42,750 nucleotides of DNA from an uncultured Alphaproteobacteria bacterium. Its GTDB lineage: Bacteria > Pseudomonadota > Alphaproteobacteria > RF32 > CAG-239. Both the position numbers and the translations under genes were made by a program. Under the pieces are notes generated by a model, which worked only from the letters and a program-made list of their open reading frames with translations, had not been told where the DNA came from and ran no database searches. The number at the start of each line of letters is the position of its first letter. Position 1 is the stretch's first letter. This document shows positions 24,697-32,856 of the stretch, piece after piece. Location of the stretch: contig CALXVR010000013.1 in the NCBI GenBank assembly GCA_944392155.1, forward strand, positions 1-42,750. Reading direction: 5' to 3'.

Positions 24697-25378
24697 ATCG
24701 GCTAAAGAAGTTCGCGGCAGGCATATGCTGACCGTGCGGGTTAAGACCTCAAAATATAGGGATAAATCTTCCAACAAATGGTTGGAGAGACAACTCAATG
24801 ACCCGTATGTGGCAGAGTCAAAACGCTTGGGATACCGCTCAAGAGCAGCGTTTAAGCTTATTCAACTTGATGAAAAATATAAGTTCTTAGGCAAGGGTAA
24901 AACAATTGTTGATCTGGGCTGCGCACCGGGTGGTTGGACACAAGTTGCGGTTATGCGCAACAAAGGCACAGGGCAGGTTGTGGGTATGGATATTTTGGAA
25001 ACCCAACCGATTGAAGGCGCAACGCTTATTCAGCAAGATTTTACGGAAGAAGATGCCGCCGACAAGCTCAAAGCTTTGCTGAACGGCAAAGCTGATATTG
25101 TGATGAGCGATATGGCGGCAAACACAACCGGTCATCAACAAACGGACCATTTGCGCACCATAGGTTTGGTTGAAGCGGCTTATGAGTTTGCCAAAGAAGT
25201 TTTGGCTGACGGCGGAATTTTTATTGCCAAAGTTTTTCAAGGCGGTGCGGAAGGCGGCTTATTGGCAGATGCCAAAAAGAATTTTGCCAAAGTCGGGCAT
25301 TGTAAGCCGGATGCCAGCCGTCAGGGGTCGCCGGAGACATATTTGGTTTGTATCGGTTTTCGCGGAAATAATAAATAA
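24680..25378 (+). CDS. rlmE: 23S rRNA 2'-O-ribose U2552 methyltransferase RlmE (FtsJ)
   Basis: 232 residues from ATG 24680; a start seven codons earlier exists but the later one gives the usual basic N-terminus. It methylates U2552 in the ribosomal A loop. SRAAFKLIQLDEKY holds the first catalytic Lys, VDLGCAPGGWTQVA binds AdoMet, and MSDMA (Asp), FIAKVFQGG (Lys) and SPETYLVC (Glu) complete the K-D-K-E set. It follows the Ppx/GppA genes, a common alphaproteobacterial order. Confidence 0.95.
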   Translation: MAKLTKSAKEVRGRHMLTVRVKTSKYRDKSSNKWLERQLNDPYVAESKRLGYRSRAAFKLIQLDEKYKFLGKGKTIVDLGCAPGGWTQVAVMRNKGTGQVVGMDILETQPIEGATLIQQDFTEEDAADKLKALLNGKADIVMSDMAANTTGHQQTDHLRTIGLVEAAYEFAKEVLADGGIFIAKVFQGGAEGGLLADAKKNFAKVGHCKPDASRQGSPETYLVCIGFRGNNK

Positions 25379-25395
25379 AAAAGCGGAGAACAAAT

Positions 25396-26781
25396 ATGCT
25401 TGATAAAAAATTAGCCGAGTTGGTTTTGCTCAAAGCTCTGGACAGTGGAGCTGATTTTGCCGAGATTTTTGCGGAGAAAACACGTTCCTCTTTTCTAAAA
25501 GTAGGTGATAAAAAAGTTGACGGTGCTTCGGCTAATTTGCGCTTGGGCGTTGGTGTCAGAGTTTTTAAGGATGATTTTTGCGGCTATGCTTATACCAATG
25601 ACCTGAGTGAAGAAGGCTTGCTTAAAGCTGCGGCGGAAGCGGCAATTGCCATAAAATCCAAAAAGTTGATTTCTTCGGTGAATCTGGTTTCGCAAGAGAT
25701 TGAAAATAAACATAAATGTTTGATTTCGCCATTGAGCAGAACTTCGGCGGAAAAAGCAGATTGGCTCAAGCAGTTTTCCGAATATGTTTATGGGGCAGAT
25801 GCGCGCGTGGCTCGTGTTGATATGAGCCAAAGCAGCAAAATGCAAGATATTTTGGTGGCAAACAGCGAAGGTTTGTGGGTGGAAGACAGCCGTATTAGAA
25901 CCAGAGTTGGATTTTCGGTCAAGGTTGAGCAAGACGACAAATGTTTTGAGAACTTTTGGACGAAGGGAAGACTCCAAGGACTTGAAATGATTGATGAAAT
26001 TGATGCTCGCTCGGTGGCCGCGCAAACTGTTAAAGAAGCTGTGGAAATGCTCAAAGCCGAAAATTGTCCGGCCGGAAAAATGCCGGTCGTGCTGGCTAAA
26101 GAAATCGGCGGGGTTTTGTTCCATGAAGCTTGCGGACATTCTCTGGAAGCAACGGCTGTGGCCAAAAATGCTTCGGTTTTTTGCAATAAACTCGGGCAAA
26201 AGATTGCCAGCTCCGTGGTTACGTTAATTGATGACGGAACTTTACCGAACCAGTGGGGCTCAACCAATGTTGATGATGAGGGTGTGAAGACCCAACATAA
26301 TGTTTTGATTGAAAAAGGTGTTTTGAAAGGCTATTTGGTGGACAGATTTAACGGGCGGCGGATGAATATGTCGCCAACGGGAAGTTCCCGCCGTGAGTCT
26401 TACGAGTTTGTGCCTACTTCGCGAATGAACAATACCTATATTGTCAGTGGCGAAAGCTTGCCTGAAGATATAATTGCCGCAACGCCGAACGGAATTTTTG
26501 CCGCGCAGATTAAAGGCGGTTCGGTTAATACGGAAACAGGGGATTTTAATTTTTCGGTCAGTCGAGCTTATTTGATTGAGAACGGCAAAATAACCAAACC
26601 TGTCAAAGGTGCAAAATTGATTGGTAACGGGGCGGAGATTTTGCAAAAGATTGATATGGTAGCTAATGATTCCGCCATTAAGAGCGGCGGTCAATGCGGT
26701 TCGGTTTCGGGTTGGGTGCCGGTATCTTACGGAACGCCGACTTTGCGTGTTTCCGAAATTGCAGTCGGAGGGCAAAAATAA
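25396..26781 (+). CDS. tldD: Metalloprotease TldD
   Basis: 461 residues. TldD and TldE (PmbA) form a heterodimeric zinc protease that works on unfolded peptides, for example microcin leaders or CcdA. The zinc site is LFHEACGHSLEA (His243, Glu244, His248). Late motifs are TGSSRRESYEF and the glycine-rich GGQCGSVSGWVPVSYG end. A GCGGAGAA ribosome site precedes ATG. Its TAA shares a base with the pmbA start. Confidence 0.95.
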   Translation: MLDKKLAELVLLKALDSGADFAEIFAEKTRSSFLKVGDKKVDGASANLRLGVGVRVFKDDFCGYAYTNDLSEEGLLKAAAEAAIAIKSKKLISSVNLVSQEIENKHKCLISPLSRTSAEKADWLKQFSEYVYGADARVARVDMSQSSKMQDILVANSEGLWVEDSRIRTRVGFSVKVEQDDKCFENFWTKGRLQGLEMIDEIDARSVAAQTVKEAVEMLKAENCPAGKMPVVLAKEIGGVLFHEACGHSLEATAVAKNASVFCNKLGQKIASSVVTLIDDGTLPNQWGSTNVDDEGVKTQHNVLIEKGVLKGYLVDRFNGRRMNMSPTGSSRRESYEFVPTSRMNNTYIVSGESLPEDIIAATPNGIFAAQIKGGSVNTETGDFNFSVSRAYLIENGKITKPVKGAKLIGNGAEILQKIDMVANDSAIKSGGQCGSVSGWVPVSYGTPTLRVSEIAVGGQK

Positions 26782-28109
26782 TGGATATTCAGTCTTTTAT
26801 TGATTTGTTATTTGCAGAAGCGCGTAAGCAAGGTGCTGAACAATATCAGGTAAAATATGCCGAAACGGAACGCTCTGAACTGCAGGTGTTTGAGCAAAAG
26901 GTCAGTAAACAAGTGGCGGCAAAAGTCCAGAAACTTAATTTGGCGGTGAAAGTCGGGGATAAGGTCGGGCATTTTGTTTCCGAATGTTTTGAGCCGTCCG
27001 AAATTCCGTTTATGGTCAGTGAAGCCATTGCCAATGTCAAACTCTTGGATTGTGATGAAAAGTTTTTCTTTTATGACGGGCAGGGTGAATATAAAAAACT
27101 TAAACCTTATGCGCCTTTGGCTGAAAAACTAAAAAATTTTGACGTTGTAGTTTATTTGAAAGAAGCCGAAAAGCTTGCTTATGATGCCGATGAGCGGATT
27201 AAGCAAGTGATTGCCACGGCTTTTCATAAAAAAAGCAATAAGCTGATTATGCGCAACTCCTTAGGGCTTGATTTGCAAGAAGAAAACAAATCGGCAAGCG
27301 CGTATATTTTCTTGAGTGCGCAGGATGAAAGCGGTGTGAAGTCCTTTAGCCATGCGGTTTGTTTTGACAAGCCGGAAGATTTTGAGCCCAAAAATTTGGT
27401 TATGCCCGCGGTTGAGCAAGTTTTGGCGCATTTGAGCCCGACGGAGATTATGCCGCAAAAAACCGCTGTTGTGTTTGAAAATAAGCAATTTGCCGGACTT
27501 TTGGGTGAAATGGCTGATATTTTTGATGCTTATGAGGTGGATTGCGGAAAGTCGCAACTCAAAGGCAAAATCGGCGAACAAATCGCCTCTTCTTTGGTTA
27601 CGATTGTTGATGACCCGTGGTTGGATGGTGGTTTTGCAACAGAGGCTTTTGACGGCGACGGTGTGCCGACGCAATATAAGGAAGTGGTTAAAGGTGGTGT
27701 CTTGCAAACATTTTTGTATGGTCTGAGTATGGCAGACAAGCATCAATGTGCCTCAACCGGTAACGGAAGCGGTGCTCAGGGTGCAAAAATCTTTAACTTT
27801 TACCTTAAAAACGGAGAGACAAGTTTTTCTGAACTCCTGACTTTGGCAGAAAATGGTGTCTTTATTGATAAGATTAAAGGCTTGGGTGTTGGGTTTAATG
27901 CGGTTACGGGAGATGTTTCCGCGGCGGCTGAAGGTTTTGTGATTGAAAATGGCAAAATAACCAAGCCTTTGAAGCAATTTACTTTTTCTTGCAATATTTA
28001 TCAGTTGCTCAAAGATATTCGGGCTATCGGCAATGATTTGGAGTTTTATTGCTCTCAGGTCGGTTCGCCTTCAGTTTTGGTTGACAATATTACAATAGTT
28101 AATTCGTAA
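26781..28109 (+). CDS. pmbA: PmbA/TldE, partner of TldD
   Basis: 443 residues from ATG 26781 (MDIQSFIDLLF), which overlaps the tldD stop as TAATG. An upstream in-frame extension lies wholly inside tldD and is not likely. PmbA has the TldD fold but no H-E-x3-H site, as expected for the non-catalytic partner. Family motifs include FFYDGQGEYKK, DGDGVPTQYKEVVKGGVLQT and the closing CSQVGSPSVLVDNITIVNS. Confidence 0.94.
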   Translation: MDIQSFIDLLFAEARKQGAEQYQVKYAETERSELQVFEQKVSKQVAAKVQKLNLAVKVGDKVGHFVSECFEPSEIPFMVSEAIANVKLLDCDEKFFFYDGQGEYKKLKPYAPLAEKLKNFDVVVYLKEAEKLAYDADERIKQVIATAFHKKSNKLIMRNSLGLDLQEENKSASAYIFLSAQDESGVKSFSHAVCFDKPEDFEPKNLVMPAVEQVLAHLSPTEIMPQKTAVVFENKQFAGLLGEMADIFDAYEVDCGKSQLKGKIGEQIASSLVTIVDDPWLDGGFATEAFDGDGVPTQYKEVVKGGVLQTFLYGLSMADKHQCASTGNGSGAQGAKIFNFYLKNGETSFSELLTLAENGVFIDKIKGLGVGFNAVTGDVSAAAEGFVIENGKITKPLKQFTFSCNIYQLLKDIRAIGNDLEFYCSQVGSPSVLVDNITIVNS

Positions 28110-28122
28110 GAAGATAAAGGAT

Positions 28123-28138
28123 TTGACAAATTTGTCAA
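28123..28138. promoter_or_regulatory. Perfect palindrome TTGACAAATTTGTCAA
   Basis: A 16-base perfect palindrome that contains a -35 hexamer TTGACA (28123-28128). TAGCTT at 28146-28151 is 17 bases further on but a poor -10; TATATT-like sequence lies near 28170. It may be an operator over the promoter of the orphan pair. Confidence 0.5.
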
Positions 28139-28185
28139 AAAAGTTTAGCTTATCAGGCAGAAAAACCTATTATATTAGATAAGTT

Positions 28186-28824
28186 ATGGAAAAAAATGAA
28201 AAAATTCGTCTTTCTGAGGAAGAACTTCAGAAGCGTATGTTTTTTGTTGATGACAAAAAACTGTTTAACTTGCGACAAATTTATTTCAACCAAGTTGAAA
28301 AGTTGTGTCGTCCGGTGTTGGAAAAAGCTGGGTATTGGGTTAAAAATGTTAAGCTAAAATGGCTCAGTATTTCGCCGAAATGTCCTTTCATTGAGGAGCT
28401 CCGCTATTATGACTCTTTCTGTGGAATGCCTTGTTTGTTTACCTTTGAAGTAGGTAATAGCTGGGATAAGTATCTGGCTGTTTATGCTTTGTATTCGTCT
28501 CAGATTTATCTTCTTAAAGAAGGTGAGTATAAAGAGAGTGGATATTCGGAGGCTACTTTGCGGTTGAACATTAGGTATTTCTTTGAAAACCAAAATTCCG
28601 GTGTTTGCAAGAATGTTTGTTTGTATGCCAGAGTTGCCGACTTAGAACAAACATTGTTTCGCGGAAGATTGTATTTGCAACTTACGGAGGATTTTTCGGT
28701 AAGAAAAACCGTAGGTGTTAATGAAACAAATTTGCTTAAAGCATTTAACAACGCGTTTTTGTTCTCTGAGGTTTTTCGGAGTAGTGAGTTGTTTAGTTTA
28801 ACTTCTAAAAACAGAGAAAAATGA
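28186..28824 (+). CDS. Hypothetical protein, first of a second tandem pair
   Basis: Not recognised. 212 residues, no signal peptide or membrane span. The central part alternates aromatic strands (FTFEVGNSWDKYLAVYALYS, QIYLLKEGEY), suggesting a beta-sheet domain. It ends with TGA overlapping the next ATG (ATGA). The segment YLAVYALYSSQIYLLKEG resembles MYGIYLPLSGKLYVITRG in the next gene, so the two may be distant duplicates. The leader has TTAGATAAGTT and no ribosome site. Confidence 0.7.
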   Translation: MEKNEKIRLSEEELQKRMFFVDDKKLFNLRQIYFNQVEKLCRPVLEKAGYWVKNVKLKWLSISPKCPFIEELRYYDSFCGMPCLFTFEVGNSWDKYLAVYALYSSQIYLLKEGEYKESGYSEATLRLNIRYFFENQNSGVCKNVCLYARVADLEQTLFRGRLYLQLTEDFSVRKTVGVNETNLLKAFNNAFLFSEVFRSSELFSLTSKNREK

Positions 28825-29420
28825 AAATTGTTGAAGTCTTTGATGTTAATGACATAATGTTGTCATTGCTTAGAAAAATACGATTTGAAAATGTTTTGTC
28901 TGTTTTGAAGTCTGTATTGGAGCCAACGTATTTCATTGAGCAAGTTTCCTTTGTTTGGCTTAAGTTTGCTAAAAACAATGAGGTTGAGCAAAATCTTCGT
29001 AGCTTGAAAGATGATGGATCTCATGCGGTTTTTTGGTTGCTTTTGCGCCAAGATGATAAGCAGATGTATGGTATTTATCTGCCACTTTCGGGAAAGTTGT
29101 ATGTAATTACTCGAGGGTTGCTCTCATCCGTTAAGCCTATTGTCTCCGGTGAATTTGTTCGCTTTGTGCTGAAATACACCTCGTTTAAAGATCCGTTTAG
29201 CAGATATACGACTGTTAGGCGGAAATCAAGGTGCTTTATGGTGCAAAAAAGATGGTTCAAAAATGAGTTGCAACTTTGCGCTAAAGAAGACCGCCTTGAA
29301 GAACGCGATGTTATCTGCAATGAAGGAATAGCTTTGGAAAATGCTTTCTATGTGGAATCGCAAAGTGAGAATTTTAATTCTTACAAAGCGATGTATTTTC
29401 GCTCAATAGAAGACGAATAA
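28821..29420 (+). CDS. Hypothetical protein, second of a second tandem pair
   Basis: Not recognised. 199 residues, four-base overlap with the preceding gene, so translation is probably coupled. Similar layout to it: an N-terminal helical part (FENVLSVLKSVLEPTYFIEQ), then strands with FWLLLRQDDKQMYGIYLPLS, then a basic stretch (TTVRRKSRCFMVQKRWFKN). Likely cytoplasmic. A long perfect hairpin follows six bases after the stop. Confidence 0.7.
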   Translation: MKIVEVFDVNDIMLSLLRKIRFENVLSVLKSVLEPTYFIEQVSFVWLKFAKNNEVEQNLRSLKDDGSHAVFWLLLRQDDKQMYGIYLPLSGKLYVITRGLLSSVKPIVSGEFVRFVLKYTSFKDPFSRYTTVRRKSRCFMVQKRWFKNELQLCAKEDRLEERDVICNEGIALENAFYVESQSENFNSYKAMYFRSIEDE

Positions 29421-29425
29421 TGTTA

Positions 29426-29460
29426 AAAGGCCTTAAAAGCAGATTGCTTTTAAGGCCTTT
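29426..29460 (+). terminator. 16-bp perfect hairpin
   Basis: AAAGGCCTTAAAAGCA (29426-29441) and its exact complement (29445-29460) around a three-base loop. Only three T end the stem, so termination would be atypical, although the position fits. Confidence 0.65.
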
Positions 29461-29497
29461 GGCGTTTATAGTAGAGAAAATTTTTGAGGAGTAAAAA

Positions 29498-30709
29498 ATG
29501 CAACAAGCTGCGCGCTATAATGCCGTTTTGGAACTTATTGGCGAAATTTTTAAGGATAAAAGTCCGGCAGACGGAATTATCAATAATTATTTGCGCGAGC
29601 GAAAATATATCGGCTCCGGTGACAGGCGCTTTATTACCGAAACCGTGTGGAAGATTATCAGACATCGTCGGCGACTTGAATTTGAAGCGGGCTCAAAAGA
29701 AGCGCGCAAGATTTTGCTTGTTTTTCTGAAAGATGAGGATTTGGATTTGATTTTTGGGGCAGGGGAATATGCCCCGCCAGCTTTGAGTAAAGAAGAAAAA
29801 ATCTGGATGAGAAACTTGAAGGAAGAAGTCTATCCTCTTGATGTTGAATCGGAATGTCCCGAGTGGTTGTTTGCGAAAATTAAAGATGTTGCGTTGCTTA
29901 AATCCTTAAATGAGCCGGCAAGTGCGGATTTGCGCGTCAATTCCGGTTTAAGAGAGCAAGTTTTGCAAGACTTGCGGCGAGAAGGTTTGTTTTTTGCGCC
30001 GACACCTTATTCTCCCATCGGCATCCGCTCAAGCGAAAGAGTGAACCTGAACAACTGTATTGCTTATAAAGAAGGTGTGGTTGAGGTTCAGGACGAGGCC
30101 TCGCAGTTGGCGGCGATTTTGTGTGATGTGCGGCCGGAGCACAAAGTTATTGATTATTGCGCCGGAGCAGGCGGAAAAAGTTTGGCAATTGCTTCTCTCT
30201 TGAATGGTAAAGGCAAAATTGAGGCGCATGATATTGACTGGCATCGCTTGGAACAAATCAAACCACGCTTAGAGAGGCTGAATATTAAAAATGTGGTGCC
30301 GGTTCGGGAATTGAGCGGCAAAGATTATGACCGCTTTATTATAGATGCCCCTTGCTCGGGAACAGGAACTTGGCGCAGATCGCCTGATGCAAAATTTCGC
30401 CTAACACCCGAAAAATTAAACGAATTAACCAAAATTCAGTCTCAACTGCTTGAATTTGCATTGGAAAATACGAAAGTCGGCGGGCGCATCGTCTATATCA
30501 CTTGTTCTATTTTGCCGGATGAAGATGAAAATATTGTTTCCGCTTTTGCACAAAGACACAAAAATGTTCGCTATGTTGACTTAAAGCAACTTTGGCAACA
30601 AAAAATTGATGCGCCTTATCCGGCAAAAAATACCGAATTTTTGCGTTTTTCACCACTTTTGACTAATACGGACGGGTTTTTCTTGGCAATTTTTGAAAAA
30701 ATGGCCTAA
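29498..30709 (+). CDS. rsmB: 16S rRNA m5C methyltransferase, RsmB/Sun family
   Basis: 403 residues. By family it methylates C967 of 16S rRNA. The N-terminal region (about 1-140) is the NusB-like RNA-binding part. The Rossmann domain has DYCAGAGGKSLAIASLL for AdoMet, DAPCSGTGTWRRSPD with the release cysteine and ITCSILPDEDE with the catalytic cysteine. GAGGAG precedes ATG. Exact target position among related m5C enzymes is not certain from sequence. It overlaps the convergent FlhB-like gene by four bases. Confidence 0.87.
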   Translation: MQQAARYNAVLELIGEIFKDKSPADGIINNYLRERKYIGSGDRRFITETVWKIIRHRRRLEFEAGSKEARKILLVFLKDEDLDLIFGAGEYAPPALSKEEKIWMRNLKEEVYPLDVESECPEWLFAKIKDVALLKSLNEPASADLRVNSGLREQVLQDLRREGLFFAPTPYSPIGIRSSERVNLNNCIAYKEGVVEVQDEASQLAAILCDVRPEHKVIDYCAGAGGKSLAIASLLNGKGKIEAHDIDWHRLEQIKPRLERLNIKNVVPVRELSGKDYDRFIIDAPCSGTGTWRRSPDAKFRLTPEKLNELTKIQSQLLEFALENTKVGGRIVYITCSILPDEDENIVSAFAQRHKNVRYVDLKQLWQQKIDAPYPAKNTEFLRFSPLLTNTDGFFLAIFEKMA

Positions 30710-31029
30710 TTTTCGGGTAATTCTTTATTGTTGACCTGATAAACATAAGAAATGATTTCGGCAACAGCGGCAAAAGCCTCAACCGGAATTTCTTCATCAA
30801 TGTCTACGGCTTTGAGAATCTGTAATAAATCAGCGTCTTGACGAATCGCAATGCCTTCATCAATGGCGATTTGCACAATCTTCTGCGCAATATGTCCTTG
30901 TCCTTTGGCTAAAACCTTTGGTGCGGCGTTTTGTTTGCTGTCATAACCGAGTGCAACCGCATAATCTGTGGACAAAATATCTGCGTCGTTGTCTTTGGTT
31001 GTTTTTTTGTTATTATCGTGTTCAGACAT
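30706..31029 (-). CDS. FlhB-like protein (orphan FlhB C-terminal domain)
   Basis: 107 residues from ATG 31029 (MSEHDNN); a longer frame runs upstream but would cross the flgB promoter. AVALGYDSKQNAAPKVLAKG and GIAIRQDADLLQIL match the cytoplasmic tail of the flagellar export gate protein FlhB. The autocleavage NPTH sequence and membrane part are absent, as in the small FlhB-like proteins encoded near flagellar genes. It may modulate export substrate switching. It is divergent from flgB-flgC-fliE. Confidence 0.87.
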   Translation of the reverse strand: MSEHDNNKKTTKDNDADILSTDYAVALGYDSKQNAAPKVLAKGQGHIAQKIVQIAIDEGIAIRQDADLLQILKAVDIDEEIPVEAFAAVAEIISYVYQVNNKELPEN

Positions 31030-31095
31030 GGTGTCATTCCTTGTTGGTTGCTTTAATTGTAGTTTCAGGCAGCTTATTTGGCAAGGGTTTTTATT

Positions 31096-31111
31096 TGGCA
31101 TATTTATTGCA
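31096..31111 (+). promoter_or_regulatory. Sigma-54 promoter of flgB-flgC-fliE
   Basis: TGGCAT-ATTTA-TTGCA has the -24 GG and -12 GC at the exact spacing of the RpoN consensus (TGGCAC-N5-TTGCA) with one mismatch. It lies 54 bases before flgB. RpoN control of mid-class flagellar genes is known in alphaproteobacteria such as Caulobacter. Confidence 0.8.
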
Positions 31112-31164
31112 TGTTCAGGTTATGTGGGGACGTAACCTTACATTATTGCAAAAGGGGAATTTGC

Positions 31165-31566
31165 ATGGATTTGAATAATTTGACCATTTTTAATATGGCA
31201 AACCAAGAGCTGAACTATCTGACCGAGCGTCAGAAAGTTTTGGCTACGAATCTGGCAAACTCCAATACACCGGGTTATATTGCCAAAGATTTAGAAGAGC
31301 CCAAATTTCAGGACGAACTCAAAAACGCTCTCAATGTTAATGTTACTAATGAAAAGCATTTTGCCGCTTTGCCATCAAAAATCTCCTCAAACGGGGTTTA
31401 TACGCCAAAGCCGGATTATGCTTTAACCATTGACGGAAACGGTGTCATTATTGAAGATCAGCTCAATAAAGTGGCGGAGACTAAAGGCGATTATAATCGT
31501 ATGCTCACGATTTATACAACCTATCGCAATATGCTTAAAACCGCTAATACGGAGCCGAGTTCATAG
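31165..31566 (+). CDS. flgB: Flagellar proximal rod protein FlgB
   Basis: 133 residues from ATG 31165 behind AAAAGGGG; the longer frame would start before the promoter. FlgB forms the base of the rod on the MS ring. The rod motif LATNLANSNTPGYIAKDLE is at about 29-47 and the C-terminal helix ends YNRMLTIYTTYRNMLKTAN, which also carries the flagellar rod pattern. First gene of flgB-flgC-fliE. Confidence 0.93.
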   Translation: MDLNNLTIFNMANQELNYLTERQKVLATNLANSNTPGYIAKDLEEPKFQDELKNALNVNVTNEKHFAALPSKISSNGVYTPKPDYALTIDGNGVIIEDQLNKVAETKGDYNRMLTIYTTYRNMLKTANTEPSS

Positions 31567-31581
31567 GGAGGATAAAGTATT

Positions 31582-31995
31582 ATGGCCGGAAATTTGTCAG
31601 TAAGTGCAGATATTGCCGTCTCGGGTATGAAAGCTCAAGCCGAGCGCTTGCGCGTTATCTCCGAGAATATGGCTAACGCCGACTCTGTCGGAGTTCGCCC
31701 CGGCGAAGATCCGTACCGCCGCCAAGTGGTTACTTTCAAAAACTATATTGATAAAGAGACCGGTGCGCAAATGGTTAAAGTTGACAAGGTTGTGCCGGAT
31801 AAGTCAGAGTTCCAGATGAAATATATGCCTAACCATCCCGCAGCAAACGAGCAAGGCTATGTGGCTATGCCAAATGTTAATCCGCTGATTGAGATGATGG
31901 ATATGAAAGAAGCGCAACGCAGCTATGAAGCTAATATGAGTATGATGCAAACCGCGCGCGATATGAACAGCAGTATTCTTGATGTTTTGAAGTAA
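31582..31995 (+). CDS. flgC: Flagellar proximal rod protein FlgC
   Basis: 137 residues. DIAVSGMKAQAERLRVISEN then MANADSV is the N-terminal rod helix. GYVAMPNVNPLIEMMDMKEA, RSYEANMSMM and ARDMNSSILDVLK form the conserved C-terminus. It lies 15 bases after flgB with a GGGAGGA ribosome site, and is assembled next to FlgB in the rod. Confidence 0.96.
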   Translation: MAGNLSVSADIAVSGMKAQAERLRVISENMANADSVGVRPGEDPYRRQVVTFKNYIDKETGAQMVKVDKVVPDKSEFQMKYMPNHPAANEQGYVAMPNVNPLIEMMDMKEAQRSYEANMSMMQTARDMNSSILDVLK

Positions 31996-32012
31996 GTTAA
32001 AGGGGAAAAACA

Positions 32013-32327
32013 TTGACAAACAATATTAACAGTGCACTTAACGCTTATCAGCAAGCTCTCGGCAGAATAGGGGCAAAACTTCCGGCAGCTGAACCCAAAC
32101 CTGCAGAAAAAACAGGTTTTCAGGATATGGTTAAAGAAGCTCTGACAACTACCGTTGACTTATCCAAACAAAGCGAGCAGCTTGCCATAAACGGAATTTC
32201 CGGCAAAGCAGATATTCAAGATGTAGTCTTGGCCGTATCCAACGCACAGATGGCACTTGAGACAGTCGTTGCCGTACGCGATTCAGCCATAAAGGCTTAT
32301 AAAGAGATTATGTCTATGCCGATGTAA
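32013..32327 (+). CDS. fliE: Flagellar MS-ring/rod junction protein FliE
   Basis: 104 residues. FliE joins the MS ring to the rod and is needed early for export. FQDMVKEALTTTVDLSKQSE and DIQDVVLAVSNAQMALETVV followed by VRDSAIKAYKEIMSMPM are typical. The start is TTG at 32013 behind AAGGGGAA; no ATG fits. The stop TAA overlaps the first bases of the 126-bp palindrome. No fliQ follows, although that gene often comes next in this order. Confidence 0.93.
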   Translation: MTNNINSALNAYQQALGRIGAKLPAAEPKPAEKTGFQDMVKEALTTTVDLSKQSEQLAINGISGKADIQDVVLAVSNAQMALETVVAVRDSAIKAYKEIMSMPM

Positions 32328-32451
32328 AAACTCGTCTAGCGGGCACCTAATACAGAAACTGCGGGGTAAAATTTTTAGTCTTGTACTGTTTTGGTACGCT
32401 CAAAAAATTTTCCCCTTGTTTCTTATTATCTGCCACGCTATCCGAGTTTTT
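32326..32451 (+). repeat. 126-bp imperfect palindromic element, copy B
   Basis: AAAAACTCG at 32326 pairs with CGAGTTTTT ending at 32451. Inside, CTAATACAGAAAC faces GTTTCTTATTAT, and GGGGTAAAATTTTT faces AAAAAATTTTCCCC. The apex is GTAC-N7-GTACGCT. Copy A at 41434 has the same length, the blocks CTAATACAGAA, GTACGCT and TTCTTATTAT, and different but paired arm bases. It begins within the fliE stop codon and ends in T5, so it may end transcription. From here to tRNA-Leu (32452-32638) I see only a likely tRNA promoter (TTGATT at 32589). Confidence 0.85.
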
Positions 32452-32638
32452 CAAGCTGTTGCCACAAGTGGATGCACTTGAGCGCTCACTGGCTGCTTTG
32501 AGAACCTTTGTTGAACTGCGATGCTTTCTAAGAGCATATCTCTCTTTTGTGCTTTATAAAAATTTTTCAACATATTTGCAAAAAATGCTTGATTATTTTT
32601 GCAAATCGGAATAAATCTGTGCTTGTCTTATTTGAGAT

Positions 32639-32724
32639 GCGGCCGTGGCGAAATTGGTAGACGCGTAACGTTGAGGTCGTTATGAGCTAAGCTCATGGAA
32701 GTTCGAGTCTTCTCGGCCGCACCA
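32639..32724 (+). tRNA. tRNA-Leu (anticodon GAG)
   Basis: 86-base class II tRNA: acceptor GCGGCCG/CGGCCGC, D arm with GGCGAAATTGGTAGACGC, anticodon loop TTGAGGT (GAG), long variable arm TGAGCTAAGCTCA, T loop TTCGAGT, discriminator A, encoded CCA. It reads CUC/CUU. TTGATT at 32589-32594 and AT-rich bases at 32611-32617 may be its promoter. Unlike the other three tRNAs it has no duplicated 3' end. Confidence 0.96.
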
Positions 32725-32856
32725 AATTTAAGGCAATCACCAATAATCAATCAAAGAATTTTGTTTTTTTGCGTTAAGGATTTTGCCATCGGCATATCAG
32801 AAAAAAGAACCTATGTTTAGTTTTTAGGCGTTCGCCTTGAAAGTCGGGGAGGAAAA

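Noticed and set aside
32381-32614. Open frame between fliE and tRNA-Leu
   Set aside because: It lies within the palindromic element and the tRNA promoter region and has no ribosome site.
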